This document shows, one piece after another, positions 27,514-37,429 of a stretch of 64,000 nucleotides of DNA (the stretch's first letter is position 1; every line of letters begins with the position of its first letter). This DNA is from Roseicitreum antarcticum (lineage in GTDB: Bacteria > Pseudomonadota > Alphaproteobacteria > Rhodobacterales > Rhodobacteraceae). The stretch is taken from assembly GCF_014681765.1 (NCBI RefSeq), contig NZ_CP061498.1, forward strand, positions 1,612,001 through 1,676,000. The letters are read 5' to 3'. Below the pieces are notes generated by a model that saw nothing but the letters and a program-made list of their open reading frames with translations, was not told where the DNA came from and searched no databases. The translations under genes were made by a program, and so were the position numbers.

Positions 27514-28482
27514 TCAACGCTCTTTCACATATGCGGTGCCGCCCGCACGGGGTGGCACTGCCTTACCTACGAATCCTGCCAGAATTATGACAGTAAGGAT
27601 ATAGGGCAGCGCTTGCATGAACTGCACCGGCAAGACAAGCCCGGCGAGTTCAATATTCTGGTAACGGTTTGCAATCGCCTCCAGCAGGCCGAACAGCAAT
27701 ACCGCCCCCAGCGCCTGCCAGGGGCGCCATTTCGCAAAGATCAGCGCCGCCAGCGCGATATAGCCGCGCCCCGCAGTCATATCCTTGACAAAGCCTGCCG
27801 CCAGCCCGGTGGCCAGATACGCCCCCGCGATCCCGCAGAGCACGCCGCAGATCAGAACTGCGGCATAGCGCAGGCGCACGACGGAAACGCCCGCCGTATC
27901 CACCGCCGCCGGATTCTCGCCAACCGCGCGCAGGCGCAGGCCAAACCGGGTGCGATACAGGATGTACCAGGTCAGCGGCACGCAAAGCAGGGCGACATAA
28001 ACCAGAATGGTATGGCCCGACAGGATCACCGAATAGGCCGGGCCGATCACCGGCACGTCGCGCAGCGCCTCGGCAAACGGCAGGTCCAGCCGGGGAAAGC
28101 GCCCGTCGCCGATCAGCGCCGGGGTGCGCCCGCCTTGCTGGAACCAGTCCTGCGCGATCAGCACGGTCAGGCCGGCCGCAAGGAAATTGATCGCCACGCC
28201 GGAAATCAGCTGGTTGCCACGGAATGTGATCGAGGCGACGCCGTGCAATAGCGACAGCGCCATCGACGCCAGTATCCCCGCACCAAGGCCCAGCCAGACC
28301 GACCCGGTAATCGCAGCAGTCGCCGCAGAAAAGAACGCGGCCGCCAGCATCTTGCCTTCCAGCCCGATGTCGAAAATTCCGGCGCGCTCAGAGAACAGCC
28401 CGGCCAGACAGGCCAGCAACAACGGTGTGGACAGCCGCAGGGTGCTGTCCAAAATCTGGATGACTGACGCGAGATCCATCAT
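27514..28482 (-). CDS. ABC transporter permease, BMP/nucleoside type
   Basis: A 322-residue permease with about nine membrane helices and the LivM/BPD_transp_2 pattern (LACLAGLFSERAGIFDIGLEGKML, AVGENPAAVDTAGVSV). It is the second of two permeases of a BMP-type importer, similar to NupQ/YufQ. It overlaps the preceding permease gene by 4 bases (ATGA). Last gene of the four-gene operon BMP-ATPase-permease-permease. Confidence 0.92.
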   Translation of the reverse strand: MMDLASVIQILDSTLRLSTPLLLACLAGLFSERAGIFDIGLEGKMLAAAFFSAATAAITGSVWLGLGAGILASMALSLLHGVASITFRGNQLISGVAINFLAAGLTVLIAQDWFQQGGRTPALIGDGRFPRLDLPFAEALRDVPVIGPAYSVILSGHTILVYVALLCVPLTWYILYRTRFGLRLRAVGENPAAVDTAGVSVVRLRYAAVLICGVLCGIAGAYLATGLAAGFVKDMTAGRGYIALAALIFAKWRPWQALGAVLLFGLLEAIANRYQNIELAGLVLPVQFMQALPYILTVIILAGFVGKAVPPRAGGTAYVKER

Positions 28483-29579
28483 GCGCCCCCTTGTTTTGCC
28501 GGGCCGATGACCTTCGCGATCCCCATGCGCACCATGTTGTCCAATGCACCCGTGAACAAGATGACAAGCGCCTGGATCACCACGATCAGCTCACGCGGGA
28601 TCGAAGTCCAGAGCGCCAGCTCGGCACCACCTTGATAGAGGAAGCCGAACAACAGCGCCGCCAGGAACACCCCGAACGGGTGGTTCCGCCCCATGAGCGC
28701 CACGGCGATGCCGATGAAGCCCGCGCCTTCAACGGCGTTCAGCACCAGCCGCTGCGCCTCACCCATCACGTTGTTGATCGCCATCATGCCCGACAGCCCG
28801 CCGGAAATCAGCATCACGACAATTGTGATGCGCAGCGGACTTATGCCCGCATATTGCGCCGCCGCCTCGCTATGGCCAAAGGCACGGATCTGGTAGCCAA
28901 GCCGGGTGCGCCACAGAAGAAACCACACAGCCACGCAGGCCGCGAGCGCGATCAGGAGCGAGATATTGGCAGGGGTAGAGCGGGAGAACGGAATACCCAC
29001 CACCTCCAGGATTTCATGCAGCCGGGGCAACTGCGTTACCTCCGGAAACCGGGCCGAGGCCGGGTCCATCGACCCCTGGGGGCGCAACTGGTTGACCAGC
29101 ACATAATTCAGCACGGCAGCGGCGATGAAATTGAACATGATCGTGGTAATCACGATATGGCTGCCGCGCTTGGCCTGCAAATAGCCCGGGATCGCGGCCC
29201 AAAGCGCGCCAAACGCCGCCGCGCCCAGCGCAGCACCCAAAAGCGCCAGCGACCAGTGCGGCCAGGGCAGATACAGACAGGCAAGCGCGACGCCAAGCCC
29301 GCCCAGCGTCGCCTGCCCTTCGCCGCCGATGTTGAACAGCTTTGCCTGAAACGCCACCGCCACCGCCAGCCCGGTGAACATGAAGTTGGTCGCGTAATAG
29401 AGCGTATAGCCCCAGCCATAGGTCGAGCCCAGCGCGCCCGAGACCATCATTTGCGTCGCGGCCCAAGGGTCTTCGCCGATCGCCACGATGACCAGCGCAG
29501 AAATGACGAAGGCCAGTATCAGCGAGACCAACGGCACCAGCACCACATCAGCCCAGTCGGGAATGCGTTTTACCGCCAT
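28479..29579 (-). CDS. ABC transporter permease, BMP/nucleoside type
   Basis: A 366-residue permease with about nine membrane helices, similar to NupP/YufP. The pattern FNIGGEGQATLGGLGVALACL and RAFGHSEAAAQYAGISPLRI is characteristic. It lies 13 bases after the ATPase gene and is coupled to the second permease gene. The two probably form a heterodimeric channel. Confidence 0.92.
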   Translation of the reverse strand: MAVKRIPDWADVVLVPLVSLILAFVISALVIVAIGEDPWAATQMMVSGALGSTYGWGYTLYYATNFMFTGLAVAVAFQAKLFNIGGEGQATLGGLGVALACLYLPWPHWSLALLGAALGAAAFGALWAAIPGYLQAKRGSHIVITTIMFNFIAAAVLNYVLVNQLRPQGSMDPASARFPEVTQLPRLHEILEVVGIPFSRSTPANISLLIALAACVAVWFLLWRTRLGYQIRAFGHSEAAAQYAGISPLRITIVVMLISGGLSGMMAINNVMGEAQRLVLNAVEGAGFIGIAVALMGRNHPFGVFLAALLFGFLYQGGAELALWTSIPRELIVVIQALVILFTGALDNMVRMGIAKVIGPAKQGGA

Positions 29580-29592
29580 ATCGCCGTCCCCG

Positions 29593-31170
29593 TCATTCCG
29601 GTTCTCCTGTCATGCCCGCCATCAACAGACCCAGCTCACGCTCGGTCGTATGATCTGGCTGACGTTCGCCCATGATGCGCCCGTCAAACATCACTGCGAT
29701 GCGGTCGGACAGGGCGAAAATTTCATCCAGTTCGACGCTGACCAGCAAGATCGCTTTGCCCGCATCGCGCAGCGCGATGATCTGCTGATGGATAAACTCA
29801 ATCGCGCCAATGTCGACCCCCCGGGTGGGCTGGCCGATCAGCAGAAGGTCGGGGTTGCGCTCGATCTCGCGCGCCAGAACCAGCTTTTGCTGGTTGCCGC
29901 CCGAGAAACTCTCGGCCGTCAGCCAGGGATTCGGCGGGCGCACGTCGAAACGTTTGATCTTGGCTTCGGTGTCGCGCAGGATCGCGGCGTTATCCATCAG
30001 CAGCGCGTTTCGGTTATAGGCAGGGTCGTTGTGATAGCCGAAGGCCACGTTTTCCCACGCCGAAAAATCAAGGATCAGGCCGCGCCGATGCCGGTCTTCC
30101 GGGACATGCGCAATACCTTCGGCGCGGCGGGTCTGGCCGTCCGACGTGCGCCCTGTCAGGTCCAGCGGATTGCCGTTGATCGTGGCGCTGCCACTGGTCG
30201 CCGAGATCAGCCCGGCCAGCGCCTCCAGAAGTTCGGACTGGCCATTGCCCGCCACACCCGCGATGCCCAGGATTTCACCCGCGCGCACGGTCAGGTCGAT
30301 GCCGCGCAACCGCTCCACCCCCTTGTCGTCCACCACGCGCAGGCCCTGCACATCCAGCACCGTGCGACCCGGCGTCGCCGCAGTCTTGTCGACGCGCAAC
30401 AACACTTTGCGGCCAACCATAAGCTCTGCCAGATCGGTTGGGCTGGTGTCTTTTGTAGGAACGGTCGCCACCATTTCACCGCGCCGCATGACGCTCACAA
30501 AATCGGTCACCTCCATGATTTCGCGCAGTTTATGCGTAATCAGGATGATGGTTTTCCCCTGAGATTTCAGCCCCTTGAGGATACGGAACAGGTGGTCTGC
30601 CTCGGCCGGGGTCAACACGCCCGTGGGTTCATCCAAGATCAGGATGTCCGCCGAACGATAGAGCGCCTTGAGGATTTCGACCCGCTGCTGGTGCCCGACC
30701 GAAAGGTTTTCAATCAGCGCATCAGGGTCGACGCTCAACTCAAAATCCGCAGCCAGCGACTTCAGCAACCCGCGCGCCTTGTTCAGCGACGGCTTCAGGA
30801 AGCCGCCGTCTTCCGCGCCCAGGATGACGTTCTCGAGCACGCTGAAATTCTCGACCAGCTTGAAATGCTGGAACACCATGCCGATGCCCGCGCGGATCGC
30901 GGCAAGGCTGTCGTTGATCGTCGTCGGCTCGCCGTTGATGCGAATTTCGCCACTGTCGGCGCGGTAAAAGCCGTAAAGGATCGACATCAACGTCGATTTG
31001 CCCGCACCGTTCTCGCCGATGATGCCGTGGATTGTGCCTTTCTCGACGCGGATATTGATATCCTTGTTGGCCTGCACCGGGCCAAACGCCTTGGAAATCC
31101 CCCGCAATTCAATCGCGGGCGGCGTAAGGGCGGCATCGGAATGCCGCCCTGGTTTGGTTTCAACGGTCAT
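29593..31170 (-). CDS. ABC transporter ATP-binding protein with two ATPase domains
   Basis: A 525-residue protein with two fused nucleotide-binding domains, as in NupO/YufO, RbsA and MglA. Domain 1 has Walker [13 protein letters not shown], signature [11 protein letters not shown] and Walker [16 protein letters not shown]. Domain 2 has a degenerate P-loop region ([14 protein letters not shown]), signature [14 protein letters not shown] and [12 protein letters not shown]. Start choice is uncertain: ATG at 31170 is used, with GTG at 31185 as alternative; neither has a clear ribosome site. Confidence 0.92.
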   Translation of the reverse strand: MTVETKPGRHSDAALTPPAIELRGISKAFGPVQANKDINIRVEKGTIHGIIGENGAGKSTLMSILYGFYRADSGEIRINGEPTTINDSLAAIRAGIGMVFQHFKLVENFSVLENVILGAEDGGFLKPSLNKARGLLKSLAADFELSVDPDALIENLSVGHQQRVEILKALYRSADILILDEPTGVLTPAEADHLFRILKGLKSQGKTIILITHKLREIMEVTDFVSVMRRGEMVATVPTKDTSPTDLAELMVGRKVLLRVDKTAATPGRTVLDVQGLRVVDDKGVERLRGIDLTVRAGEILGIAGVAGNGQSELLEALAGLISATSGSATINGNPLDLTGRTSDGQTRRAEGIAHVPEDRHRRGLILDFSAWENVAFGYHNDPAYNRNALLMDNAAILRDTEAKIKRFDVRPPNPWLTAESFSGGNQQKLVLAREIERNPDLLLIGQPTRGVDIGAIEFIHQQIIALRDAGKAILLVSVELDEIFALSDRIAVMFDGRIMGERQPDHTTERELGLLMAGMTGEPE

Positions 31171-31188
31171 GGAAGCAACCGGCACGGC

Positions 31189-32178
31189 TTATTCATAGGG
31201 GCAGGCACCATCGCTCATATAATCGTGCACAGCGATATCGCCCGCGATGATCGCTGCCGATGCGGCGTCCACGGCTTCGCGCATTTCCGCGCTGACCAGG
31301 GATTCGTTGTTTTCATCCAGCGCCCAGCCGACACCGCCAGCGGCGAGATCCATGACGTACAGCCCCGTTTCCATGTCGACGCCCGCGCTGAAGGCATCAA
31401 ACACCGCATTGTCGACCCGTTTCACCATCGAGGTCAGGACCTGACCCGGGTGCATGGCGTTCTGGTTGCTGTCGACACCGATCGAAAAGATGTCCGCATC
31501 GGCTGCCGTCTGCAATACGCCGACCCCGGTGCCGCCCGCAGCAGCATACACCACATCCGCGCCCTGGCTGATCTGCGCCTGGGTGATCTCACCGCCGCGC
31601 ACAGGGTCGTTCCAGGCGGCAGGCGTGGTGCCGGTGTAGTTCATCACAACGGTCGCATCGGCATTCGCGGCTTTCACGCCCTGCGCATAGCCGCAGGCAA
31701 ATCGACGGATCAGCGGAATATCCATCCCGCCGACAAAGCCGACGGTGTCGGTTTCTGACGCCATCGCGGCCAGGACGCCGACCAGATAGGACCCTTCGTG
31801 TTCGGTGAACACGACCGAGCGCACGTTTTCCGCGTCAACCACGCCGTCGATGATTGCAAAGGTGGTATCGGGATAATCCGGCGCAACCTGTTCCAGCACC
31901 GACGCGAAGGCGAACCCGGTCATCACGATGGGGTTCGACCCGCTTTCAGCCAGCCGACGCAGCGCCTGTTCACGTTGGGCTTCAGACTGCATTTCGATGT
32001 CGCGGTAGGTGCCGCCGGTCTCTTCGGCCCAACGCTCCCCGCCGGCGAAAGCCGCCTCGTTGAAAGACTTGTCGAACTTGCCGCCCAGATCAAAGATCAG
32101 CGCCGGGTCTGCGAAGGCTGCGCCTGTGCTCAGCGTCAGCGCTGCTGTCGCCCCCAGAAAAGATGCGATTCTTGTCAT
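31189..32178 (-). CDS. BMP-family ABC transporter substrate-binding protein
   Basis: A 329-residue periplasmic binding protein with a signal peptide (cleavage probably after AFA near residue 23) and the BMP/PnrA-like pattern ALIFDLGGKFDKSFNEAAF, then FTEHEGSYLVGVLAAM. Characterised members bind purine nucleosides or riboflavin-like ligands. The first-position Asp and Phe in the DLGGKFDKSFN loop are consistent with nucleoside binding but do not prove it. AGGGAG precedes the ATG at 32178. It is the first gene of the transporter operon. Confidence 0.92.
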   Translation of the reverse strand: MTRIASFLGATAALTLSTGAAFADPALIFDLGGKFDKSFNEAAFAGGERWAEETGGTYRDIEMQSEAQREQALRRLAESGSNPIVMTGFAFASVLEQVAPDYPDTTFAIIDGVVDAENVRSVVFTEHEGSYLVGVLAAMASETDTVGFVGGMDIPLIRRFACGYAQGVKAANADATVVMNYTGTTPAAWNDPVRGGEITQAQISQGADVVYAAAGGTGVGVLQTAADADIFSIGVDSNQNAMHPGQVLTSMVKRVDNAVFDAFSAGVDMETGLYVMDLAAGGVGWALDENNESLVSAEMREAVDAASAAIIAGDIAVHDYMSDGACPYE

Positions 32179-32351
32179 TGTTAGCTCCCTGAATGGATTA
32201 CTCGCCACCGTTGTCGCACATCAAAGCCCGAATCCGAACATACGTTTTCGTGCCGCAACACGGTGTTGCACCCGATAAGGCCGCAACGCCGACACAGGGT
32301 CAATAACTAATTTTACCACCGGGTCAGACATGCAAAAAACACCGCGTCGCT

Positions 32352-32795
32352 TTACAGAGTCTTGCGCAAAATCAATGCATCGGTAGCCCCGCCGCCGGGC
32401 GCGGCATAGTAACCTTTACGCCGCGCGCTCTGCGTGAATTCTGCGGCGCGGTAGAGCGCCAGTGCGGCGGCGTTATCCGCCGCAACCTCCAAAAACACCG
32501 TACGCGCGCCACGACGAAACACATCCGCGTCAAAGCACCGCAACAACGCAGCGGCAACTCCCTGGCGGCGCAAGGCGGGCGCGGTAGCGAGTGTCAGGAG
32601 TTCGGCCTCATCCAGAATGACACGCCCCAGCGCGAAGCCATACAGCACGCCGTCCCGGGTGTCAGTCTGCAAGGAGACGCCCGGTTGGGACAGGATGCTG
32701 TGAAATGACGCTTCGGACCACGGCGGCGGGCTGGTGAAACATGCTGCATGCAGGTGAGCCAGGTCGCGCGCATCAATCTTGTCAGCCCCGGTCAT
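32352..32795 (-). CDS. rimI: Ribosomal-protein-alanine N-acetyltransferase (GNAT)
   Basis: A 147-residue GNAT-fold acetyltransferase, by homology acetylating the N-terminus of ribosomal protein S18. The acetyl-CoA loop is seen in LTLATAPALRRQGVAAALL near residues 67-85, followed by VFLEVAADNAAALALYRAAEF. It overlaps tsaB by 4 bases, an arrangement common for rimI/tsaB in bacteria. A different GNAT substrate is possible. Confidence 0.88.
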   Translation of the reverse strand: MTGADKIDARDLAHLHAACFTSPPPWSEASFHSILSQPGVSLQTDTRDGVLYGFALGRVILDEAELLTLATAPALRRQGVAAALLRCFDADVFRRGARTVFLEVAADNAAALALYRAAEFTQSARRKGYYAAPGGGATDALILRKTL

Positions 32796-33496
32796 GCCAG
32801 AACAGTGACCGGCGGATCAGATGACGGCGCGGCATCCGCGCCGCGCAAATACATTGGCGCGGGGGACGGCATTGCCGCCCCCGCGCGCCACTTGCATGCA
32901 GCGATACCGGCAATCTGTATCGCAATTTGAGCGATCTGATCGGGCGTGTCGGGGGGGGGCATCGATTGCCCCGGCACACCCAGCACTGCGCCGATCACCT
33001 CAGCCGCGTGGCCATGAACAGCGTCGACCACGCCCAGATCGCGCGGCGGGTCGGCCGGGTCGATCAATTGCCCCGCCGACACTGGCGCACCGGATACGAA
33101 CAGCTGCGCGTAGGCCCGCCCTCGCGGCGCGGCGATGCTGAAAAGCAGGCGCCTTTCGGTATCATGGGCAGCACAGACCTGAGCCATCACCTCAAAGCCC
33201 GACACACCGACCGCCGGAACCCCAAGGCTCAACGCCAAACCACGTGCTGCAGCCACGGCGATGCGCGTCCCGGTGAAATTTCCCGGGCCAATCCCCACGG
33301 CCACGCCCGTGATATCGCACCACATAACGCCCGCCGCCGACAGCACATCAGCAAACATTGGAAACAACACTTCGGACTGGCCCCGGGCAAGCGCACGGCC
33401 CTCGGCACGCAACGCCCCGCCATCGCCCGAGATCAGGGCAACAGCGACATGTGGCCCCGAGGTATCGAACGCCAGAATGAGAGAAGGGTGCGGCAT
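32792..33496 (-). CDS. tsaB: tRNA threonylcarbamoyladenosine biosynthesis protein TsaB
   Basis: TsaB pairs with TsaD and TsaE to make the t6A37 modification of ANN-decoding tRNAs. The 234-residue protein has the ASKHA-fold start LILAFDTSGPHVAVALI and the segment GVAVGIGPGNFTGTRIAVAAARGLAL that marks TsaB. The kinase-type active site is incomplete, as is normal. Codons 180-182 are a C9 run (on the coding strand), encoding three prolines, which could be slippage-prone. It is upstream of and coupled to rimI. Confidence 0.93.
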   Translation of the reverse strand: MPHPSLILAFDTSGPHVAVALISGDGGALRAEGRALARGQSEVLFPMFADVLSAAGVMWCDITGVAVGIGPGNFTGTRIAVAAARGLALSLGVPAVGVSGFEVMAQVCAAHDTERRLLFSIAAPRGRAYAQLFVSGAPVSAGQLIDPADPPRDLGVVDAVHGHAAEVIGAVLGVPGQSMPPPDTPDQIAQIAIQIAGIAACKWRAGAAMPSPAPMYLRGADAAPSSDPPVTVLA

Positions 33497-33505
33497 CTCC
33501 AGAGG

Positions 33506-34072
33506 TCAGACCGCGACGGGCCGCACTTCCAAAACCTCAGGGATATAGTGGCGCAACAGGTTCTCGATGCCCATTTTCAGCGTCAGCGTCGATGACGGGC
33601 ACCCCGCGCACGCGCCCTGCATGTGCAGATAGACGATACCGCGGTCAAAGCCGTGGAAAGTGATATCGCCGCCATCTTGCGCGACGGCGGGGCGCACCCG
33701 GCTGTCCAGCAGTTCCTTGATCTGGGACACGATCTCACCATCCGGGCCGTCATGCGCTGCATGGCCAGAGGTCCCGGTATCACCCCCGCCGGACAGAGCC
33801 GGGGCGCCAGACTGAAAATGCTCCATGATCGCGCCCAGCAGCGCGGGCTTGATATGCGCCCAGTCCACTGCATCGGCCTTGGTTACCGTGACGAAATCAA
33901 TGCCCAGGAACACGCCGGTCACACCGTCGACGCCGTAGAGCCGTTGCGCCAGCGGCGAGCCTGTAGCGGATTCAGCGGTCGGAAAATCAGCCGTCCCGGC
34001 CTCCAGAACATCCTGACCAGGGATGAATTTCAGCGTAGCGGGGTTCGGTGTCGATTCAGTCTGGATAAACAT
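33506..34072 (-). CDS. Nfu-type iron-sulfur cluster scaffold/carrier
   Basis: A 188-residue protein with an N-terminal Nfu domain (MFIQTESTPNPATLKFIPGQ) and a C-terminal NifU-like domain with the CxxC motif in GACAGCPSSTLTLKMGIENLL, where the two Cys hold a 4Fe-4S cluster for delivery. The layout matches the alphaproteobacterial/mitochondrial NFU1 type. It lies just upstream of tsaB (9-base gap), so it may share its transcript. Confidence 0.95.
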   Translation of the reverse strand: MFIQTESTPNPATLKFIPGQDVLEAGTADFPTAESATGSPLAQRLYGVDGVTGVFLGIDFVTVTKADAVDWAHIKPALLGAIMEHFQSGAPALSGGGDTGTSGHAAHDGPDGEIVSQIKELLDSRVRPAVAQDGGDITFHGFDRGIVYLHMQGACAGCPSSTLTLKMGIENLLRHYIPEVLEVRPVAV

Positions 34073-34212
34073 TCAGGGCCTCCGTTCTGAAGGGGATATG
34101 CGACCGACACCCGGGCCTGTCAAGGCGCAGCGCCTTGCGAAACGGCGCGCTTCCTATCCGCATGCCAAGGCTCGGTCACAATCCGCGCCTTTCAGGGGCG
34201 CGAAGGCCAGTG

Positions 34213-35034
34213 TCAGCGCGGCAACGGACGTTGCACCCGGGGCATGTTCTGGAGCATCTGCAAGGCAAAGGCGGCGGGCGAGGTGTCGGTCTGCACTGCC
34301 GTCAGCTGTGCACGAACCAAAAAGCGCGTCGTCAATTCCTCGATCTTTTCAGGATCGGCGAATTGTGACAGCTTAGAGTCACCGAACATCGACTGCGCAC
34401 GTTCCTGATACACGCTGAGCTGACGGTCGAGATCGAGCGCCGCAAAACTGCTCGGTAGGCCGAACGCCGTATCAAAGACCTTGCGCAGCGGCGGGGTACC
34501 CATCAGCGTGTACCATTTCGCATTGTCGCTGCCCGGCTTCGCCGCCAGACTGGTCAGGTCACGCTTCAATGCCAGGGCAAACCGCATATCCGGGTTCTGC
34601 GCCCCCACTGCGGCTTCGAAAGACTGCGCGCGATATGCCGTGATGATCTTGTCCGCGAAATCCGGGGCGCGACTCGTCGGAGCGACCCCGCCCGAGAACC
34701 CGATCGCCTCGGCCATTGCGAAATAGCGCTTGTCGGCCAGGCGATTGGCCAGCGCGCCCGGCAGATCCACCCCTTCTTCCAGTACCTTGCGGATGAAGAA
34801 CCGGTTGTTGATGTCCCCCGATAACCCGAAGGCCCCCAGCAAGACCGTCATCAAACGGCGATCCCCGACCAGATCGTCCACCGATTTGACGGCGATGATC
34901 TTTTCTCGGAAATGAGTCTCATCGCGCACCATCGGGGCGCTTTTCGCAAACGCCTCGGCCTGTTTGTCGAGGGTGCGCTGCAAGAAACGCCACCCTGAAA
35001 CCCCTCCCCCAAGGACAACCGGCTGAAAGCTCAT
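34213..35034 (-). CDS. DUF1217 flagellar-associated protein
   Basis: A 273-residue protein of the DUF1217 family: KIIAVKSVDDLVGDRRLMTVLLGAFGL and repeated helical segments with FADKIITAYRAQSFEAAVG. DUF1217 genes are regularly found in flagellar clusters of Rhodobacterales and Rhizobiales, with no fixed function. Its ATG overlaps the flbT stop by 4 bases (ATGA), which places it in the flagellin regulatory operon flaF-flbT-DUF1217. Confidence 0.88.
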   Translation of the reverse strand: MSFQPVVLGGGVSGWRFLQRTLDKQAEAFAKSAPMVRDETHFREKIIAVKSVDDLVGDRRLMTVLLGAFGLSGDINNRFFIRKVLEEGVDLPGALANRLADKRYFAMAEAIGFSGGVAPTSRAPDFADKIITAYRAQSFEAAVGAQNPDMRFALALKRDLTSLAAKPGSDNAKWYTLMGTPPLRKVFDTAFGLPSSFAALDLDRQLSVYQERAQSMFGDSKLSQFADPEKIEELTTRFLVRAQLTAVQTDTSPAAFALQMLQNMPRVQRPLPR

Positions 35035-35435
35035 GGTCTTTGGACGGCGAACAGCCGTTCCTCTCGGGGGAGCAGCGTCCGCAGGCTTCGCAGCGCCTGA
35101 TACACCTCATCCGCCAGAACCGCCCGGCTGGCCATGTCGAGGATCCGCCGACTGTCTTCGTCAGAGAATACCTGGCTGAGCTGTTCAATGCCACGGATCA
35201 GGCTTTGCCGGGTCTCGGCCACGTCGGCATCGCCCGCCAGCACCATTTGCGCCAGGCAGCACATCCGCTTGACGGGGGTGTCGGCATCATCAGGATGGAT
35301 GGCGTCGCGCAGCCGCAGCAGATTGGCATTGGGCGTCAGAATCGAGATGCGGGTGCGCCGGTCGCCATTCTCAATGACCGCGCCGTTGATCAACATGCGC
35401 TCATTCGGGGCCAGCTTGATGACAAGCCCCGTCAT
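35031..35435 (-). CDS. flbT: Flagellin biosynthesis regulator FlbT
   Basis: A 134-residue FlbT. In Caulobacter, FlbT binds the leader of flagellin mRNA and promotes its decay until the hook is complete. The pattern LVIKLAPNERMLINGAVIENGDRRTRI is diagnostic. It overlaps flaF and the DUF1217 gene by 4 bases each, so all three are coupled. The flagellin gene lies just upstream, consistent with local control. Confidence 0.93.
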   Translation of the reverse strand: MTGLVIKLAPNERMLINGAVIENGDRRTRISILTPNANLLRLRDAIHPDDADTPVKRMCCLAQMVLAGDADVAETRQSLIRGIEQLSQVFSDEDSRRILDMASRAVLADEVYQALRSLRTLLPREERLFAVQRP

Positions 35436-35806
35436 GGCGCGGCCCCATGGCCCCGCAGCCCCCGCATTACAGCGGTATTTATGTCCAGCAGGATGTCCGC
35501 AGACCCATCGCCGACCAGCAGTTTGTCGGTGTGCTGGATCGTGAACTGCGCCAGATAAACCAAGGATCGGCGCAGGGCATCAGGCAACTTATTATCGTCT
35601 TCGACCAGATCGATGGCGAAAGCGGCCCAGAGGTTGCGGTTATCGTTCAATGCTTCGACAAACTCGACGTAGCGAAGCGGCTGATCCGCCGTGTTGCGCA
35701 GCTTGCGGGTGATCCGGGCAAGCAATTCGAATTCGGTGTCGCGCGGGACGCGCATAGCGCTGGCCGGGTTGGTGTAAACCGACCGCGCAAGGGAAGAAAC
35801 GCTCAT
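35432..35806 (-). CDS. flaF: Flagellar biosynthesis regulator FlaF
   Basis: A 124-residue FlaF, which in Caulobacter is needed for flagellin synthesis and acts opposite to FlbT. The segment RDTEFELLARITRKLRNTA and LVYLAQFTIQHTDKLL fit the family. It lies 191 bases after flagellin, separated by a strong hairpin, and is coupled to flbT. Confidence 0.92.
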   Translation of the reverse strand: MSVSSLARSVYTNPASAMRVPRDTEFELLARITRKLRNTADQPLRYVEFVEALNDNRNLWAAFAIDLVEDDNKLPDALRRSLVYLAQFTIQHTDKLLVGDGSADILLDINTAVMRGLRGHGAAP

Positions 35807-35963
35807 CCAGGAACCTCTGTCTGTGGGGGTACGGTGCAGATTTCCACCTAGACCATGTCGCGCACAGGTCGGAACCAGACTTGCGCATCAGATAGATGGA
35901 AAAAAGCAAGGCAGAGCGTGTCGCACGCACGGGAATGAACGCGACACGGCTTAAGACGGGACG

Positions 35964-35991
35964 GGTCCGGGGCCAGGCATGGCCCCGGACC
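35964..35991 (-). terminator. Hairpin after the flagellin gene
   Basis: GGTCCGGGGCCA and TGGCCCCGGACC form a perfect 12-bp stem with a 4-base loop, starting 6 bases after the flagellin stop. The following bases are CGTCCCGTCTTAA, not a T tract. It probably ends or stabilises flagellin mRNA. Confidence 0.7.
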
Positions 35992-35997
35992 AATCTA

Positions 35998-37188
35998 TCA
36001 GCGGAACAGGGACAGAACGTTCTGCGGCTGCTGGTTGGCGATCGACAGCGCCTGAATACCCAGCTGCTGCTGAACCTGAAGCGCCTGCAACCGGGCCGAG
36101 GTTTCTTCCATGTCGGCATCGACCAGACTGCCAATGCCGGCGGTCAAGGCATCGGTGAGCCCCTTGACGAATTCGGCCTGCGTGTCGATCCGGCCCTGCA
36201 CAGAACCGAAGGATGCCGCGGCGTCGGTTGCAGTCTTGATCAGGCCATCGATGACGCCCAACGCACCGGCGGGATCGCTTGCAACGTTGACCCCGGCCAA
36301 CGCCCCCAGGCCACCGGCGCCATTGTTAACGAACTGCGCCGTCACCGCCCTGTCCGTGCCACCGACCTGCGAGAACGACAGTGTCCCGGACGCTGAATCA
36401 TCGTAGCCGATGGTCAGGCCTGTGATCCCCAGTTCATCAATCGCGGACTTCAGATTCACTGCGATGATTGCCGCAGTGCTTGTTGCCGCAACGTCCGCCG
36501 CGGTCACCTTGTAGGAGACAGCTTGTTCGCCAATCCGCACCGAAATACTGTCGCCCGCTGCATACGTTGGATCCGCAATGATAAGATCCGCCGTACCGGC
36601 GGCAGCAAGGGAGAACGTCGCAACATCTGCGGTGGTCGACGCCCCGGTCGAGCCCGTAAACGCAGCCTTGGCCGTATATCCACCGACCGACAGGTCCTGC
36701 CCGGCGACAGTGATCGACGAGGAGGTCACGGCGCCACCCGGCGCACGGTTCAACGACGACAGAATGTTCACGTTGGCGTCGTTGTCGATCAGGTTCAGGC
36801 CGCTGAACTGGGCAGCGCCGACGATCGTCTCGATCTGCCCGCGCAGCGCAACGACATCTTTCTGAATTGTATCCGCGTCGATGTTCTCCTCTTGCCCCGC
36901 AACGATCCGCCCTTTCATCTTGACCAGCAGATCAGAAATGGACTCTGCCGCCTGCCGCGCCACGGAAACCGTGGACTGGCCCAGTTGGAGACTGCCGGAA
37001 ATGGCCTGGAAGCCCTTCACGTCGGATTCCATGGTCTTGGAGATCGCCCAGATGGCGGCGTTGTCTTTCGCGTTCGCCACAGATTTACCTGTCGCGATGT
37101 CCGATTGCGTCTTGGCGAGGTTAGAGTTGATGCCGCGCAGCGTTTGCAGCGCAACCATCGATCCGGTGTTGGTCAGAATGCTGGACAT
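35998..37188 (-). CDS. Flagellin
   Basis: A 396-residue flagellin, the filament subunit exported through the flagellar type III system. The conserved N-terminus begins MSSILTNTGSMVALQTLRGI and forms the coiled-coil D0/D1 with DNAAIWAISKTMESDVKG. The central part, about residues 165-300, is a variable Ala/Gly/Ser/Thr-rich exposed region. The C-terminus (QAEFVKGLTDALTAGIGSL, then QVQQQLGIQALSIANQQPQN) closes the coil. ATG at 37188 is preferred: AAAGGT lies 8 bases upstream and no homologue would have the open 46-codon extension. Adjacent flaF/flbT probably regulate it. Confidence 0.95.
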   Translation of the reverse strand: MSSILTNTGSMVALQTLRGINSNLAKTQSDIATGKSVANAKDNAAIWAISKTMESDVKGFQAISGSLQLGQSTVSVARQAAESISDLLVKMKGRIVAGQEENIDADTIQKDVVALRGQIETIVGAAQFSGLNLIDNDANVNILSSLNRAPGGAVTSSSITVAGQDLSVGGYTAKAAFTGSTGASTTADVATFSLAAAGTADLIIADPTYAAGDSISVRIGEQAVSYKVTAADVAATSTAAIIAVNLKSAIDELGITGLTIGYDDSASGTLSFSQVGGTDRAVTAQFVNNGAGGLGALAGVNVASDPAGALGVIDGLIKTATDAAASFGSVQGRIDTQAEFVKGLTDALTAGIGSLVDADMEETSARLQALQVQQQLGIQALSIANQQPQNVLSLFR

Positions 37189-37429
37189 GAATGATACCTT
37201 TGATTTTGGCGCTTTGCGCCGATGTGACTGAACCGCAGATCGCGGCGATTGGTGCATTCTGCTGAGGGATTGTTCTGGCGTCAGAGCAACCGGCCCGTTT
37301 TGTGGCTTGACGTGAAGATGCAGCACAACCCCTTTTCAATGTGTTAAAATGCATGGGCGCAAAACGCTGGATTTGGGTATATTTTATGTAAGTTCAGGCT
37401 GGGAACGCGTTGACCCCCGGCGCCGTCTC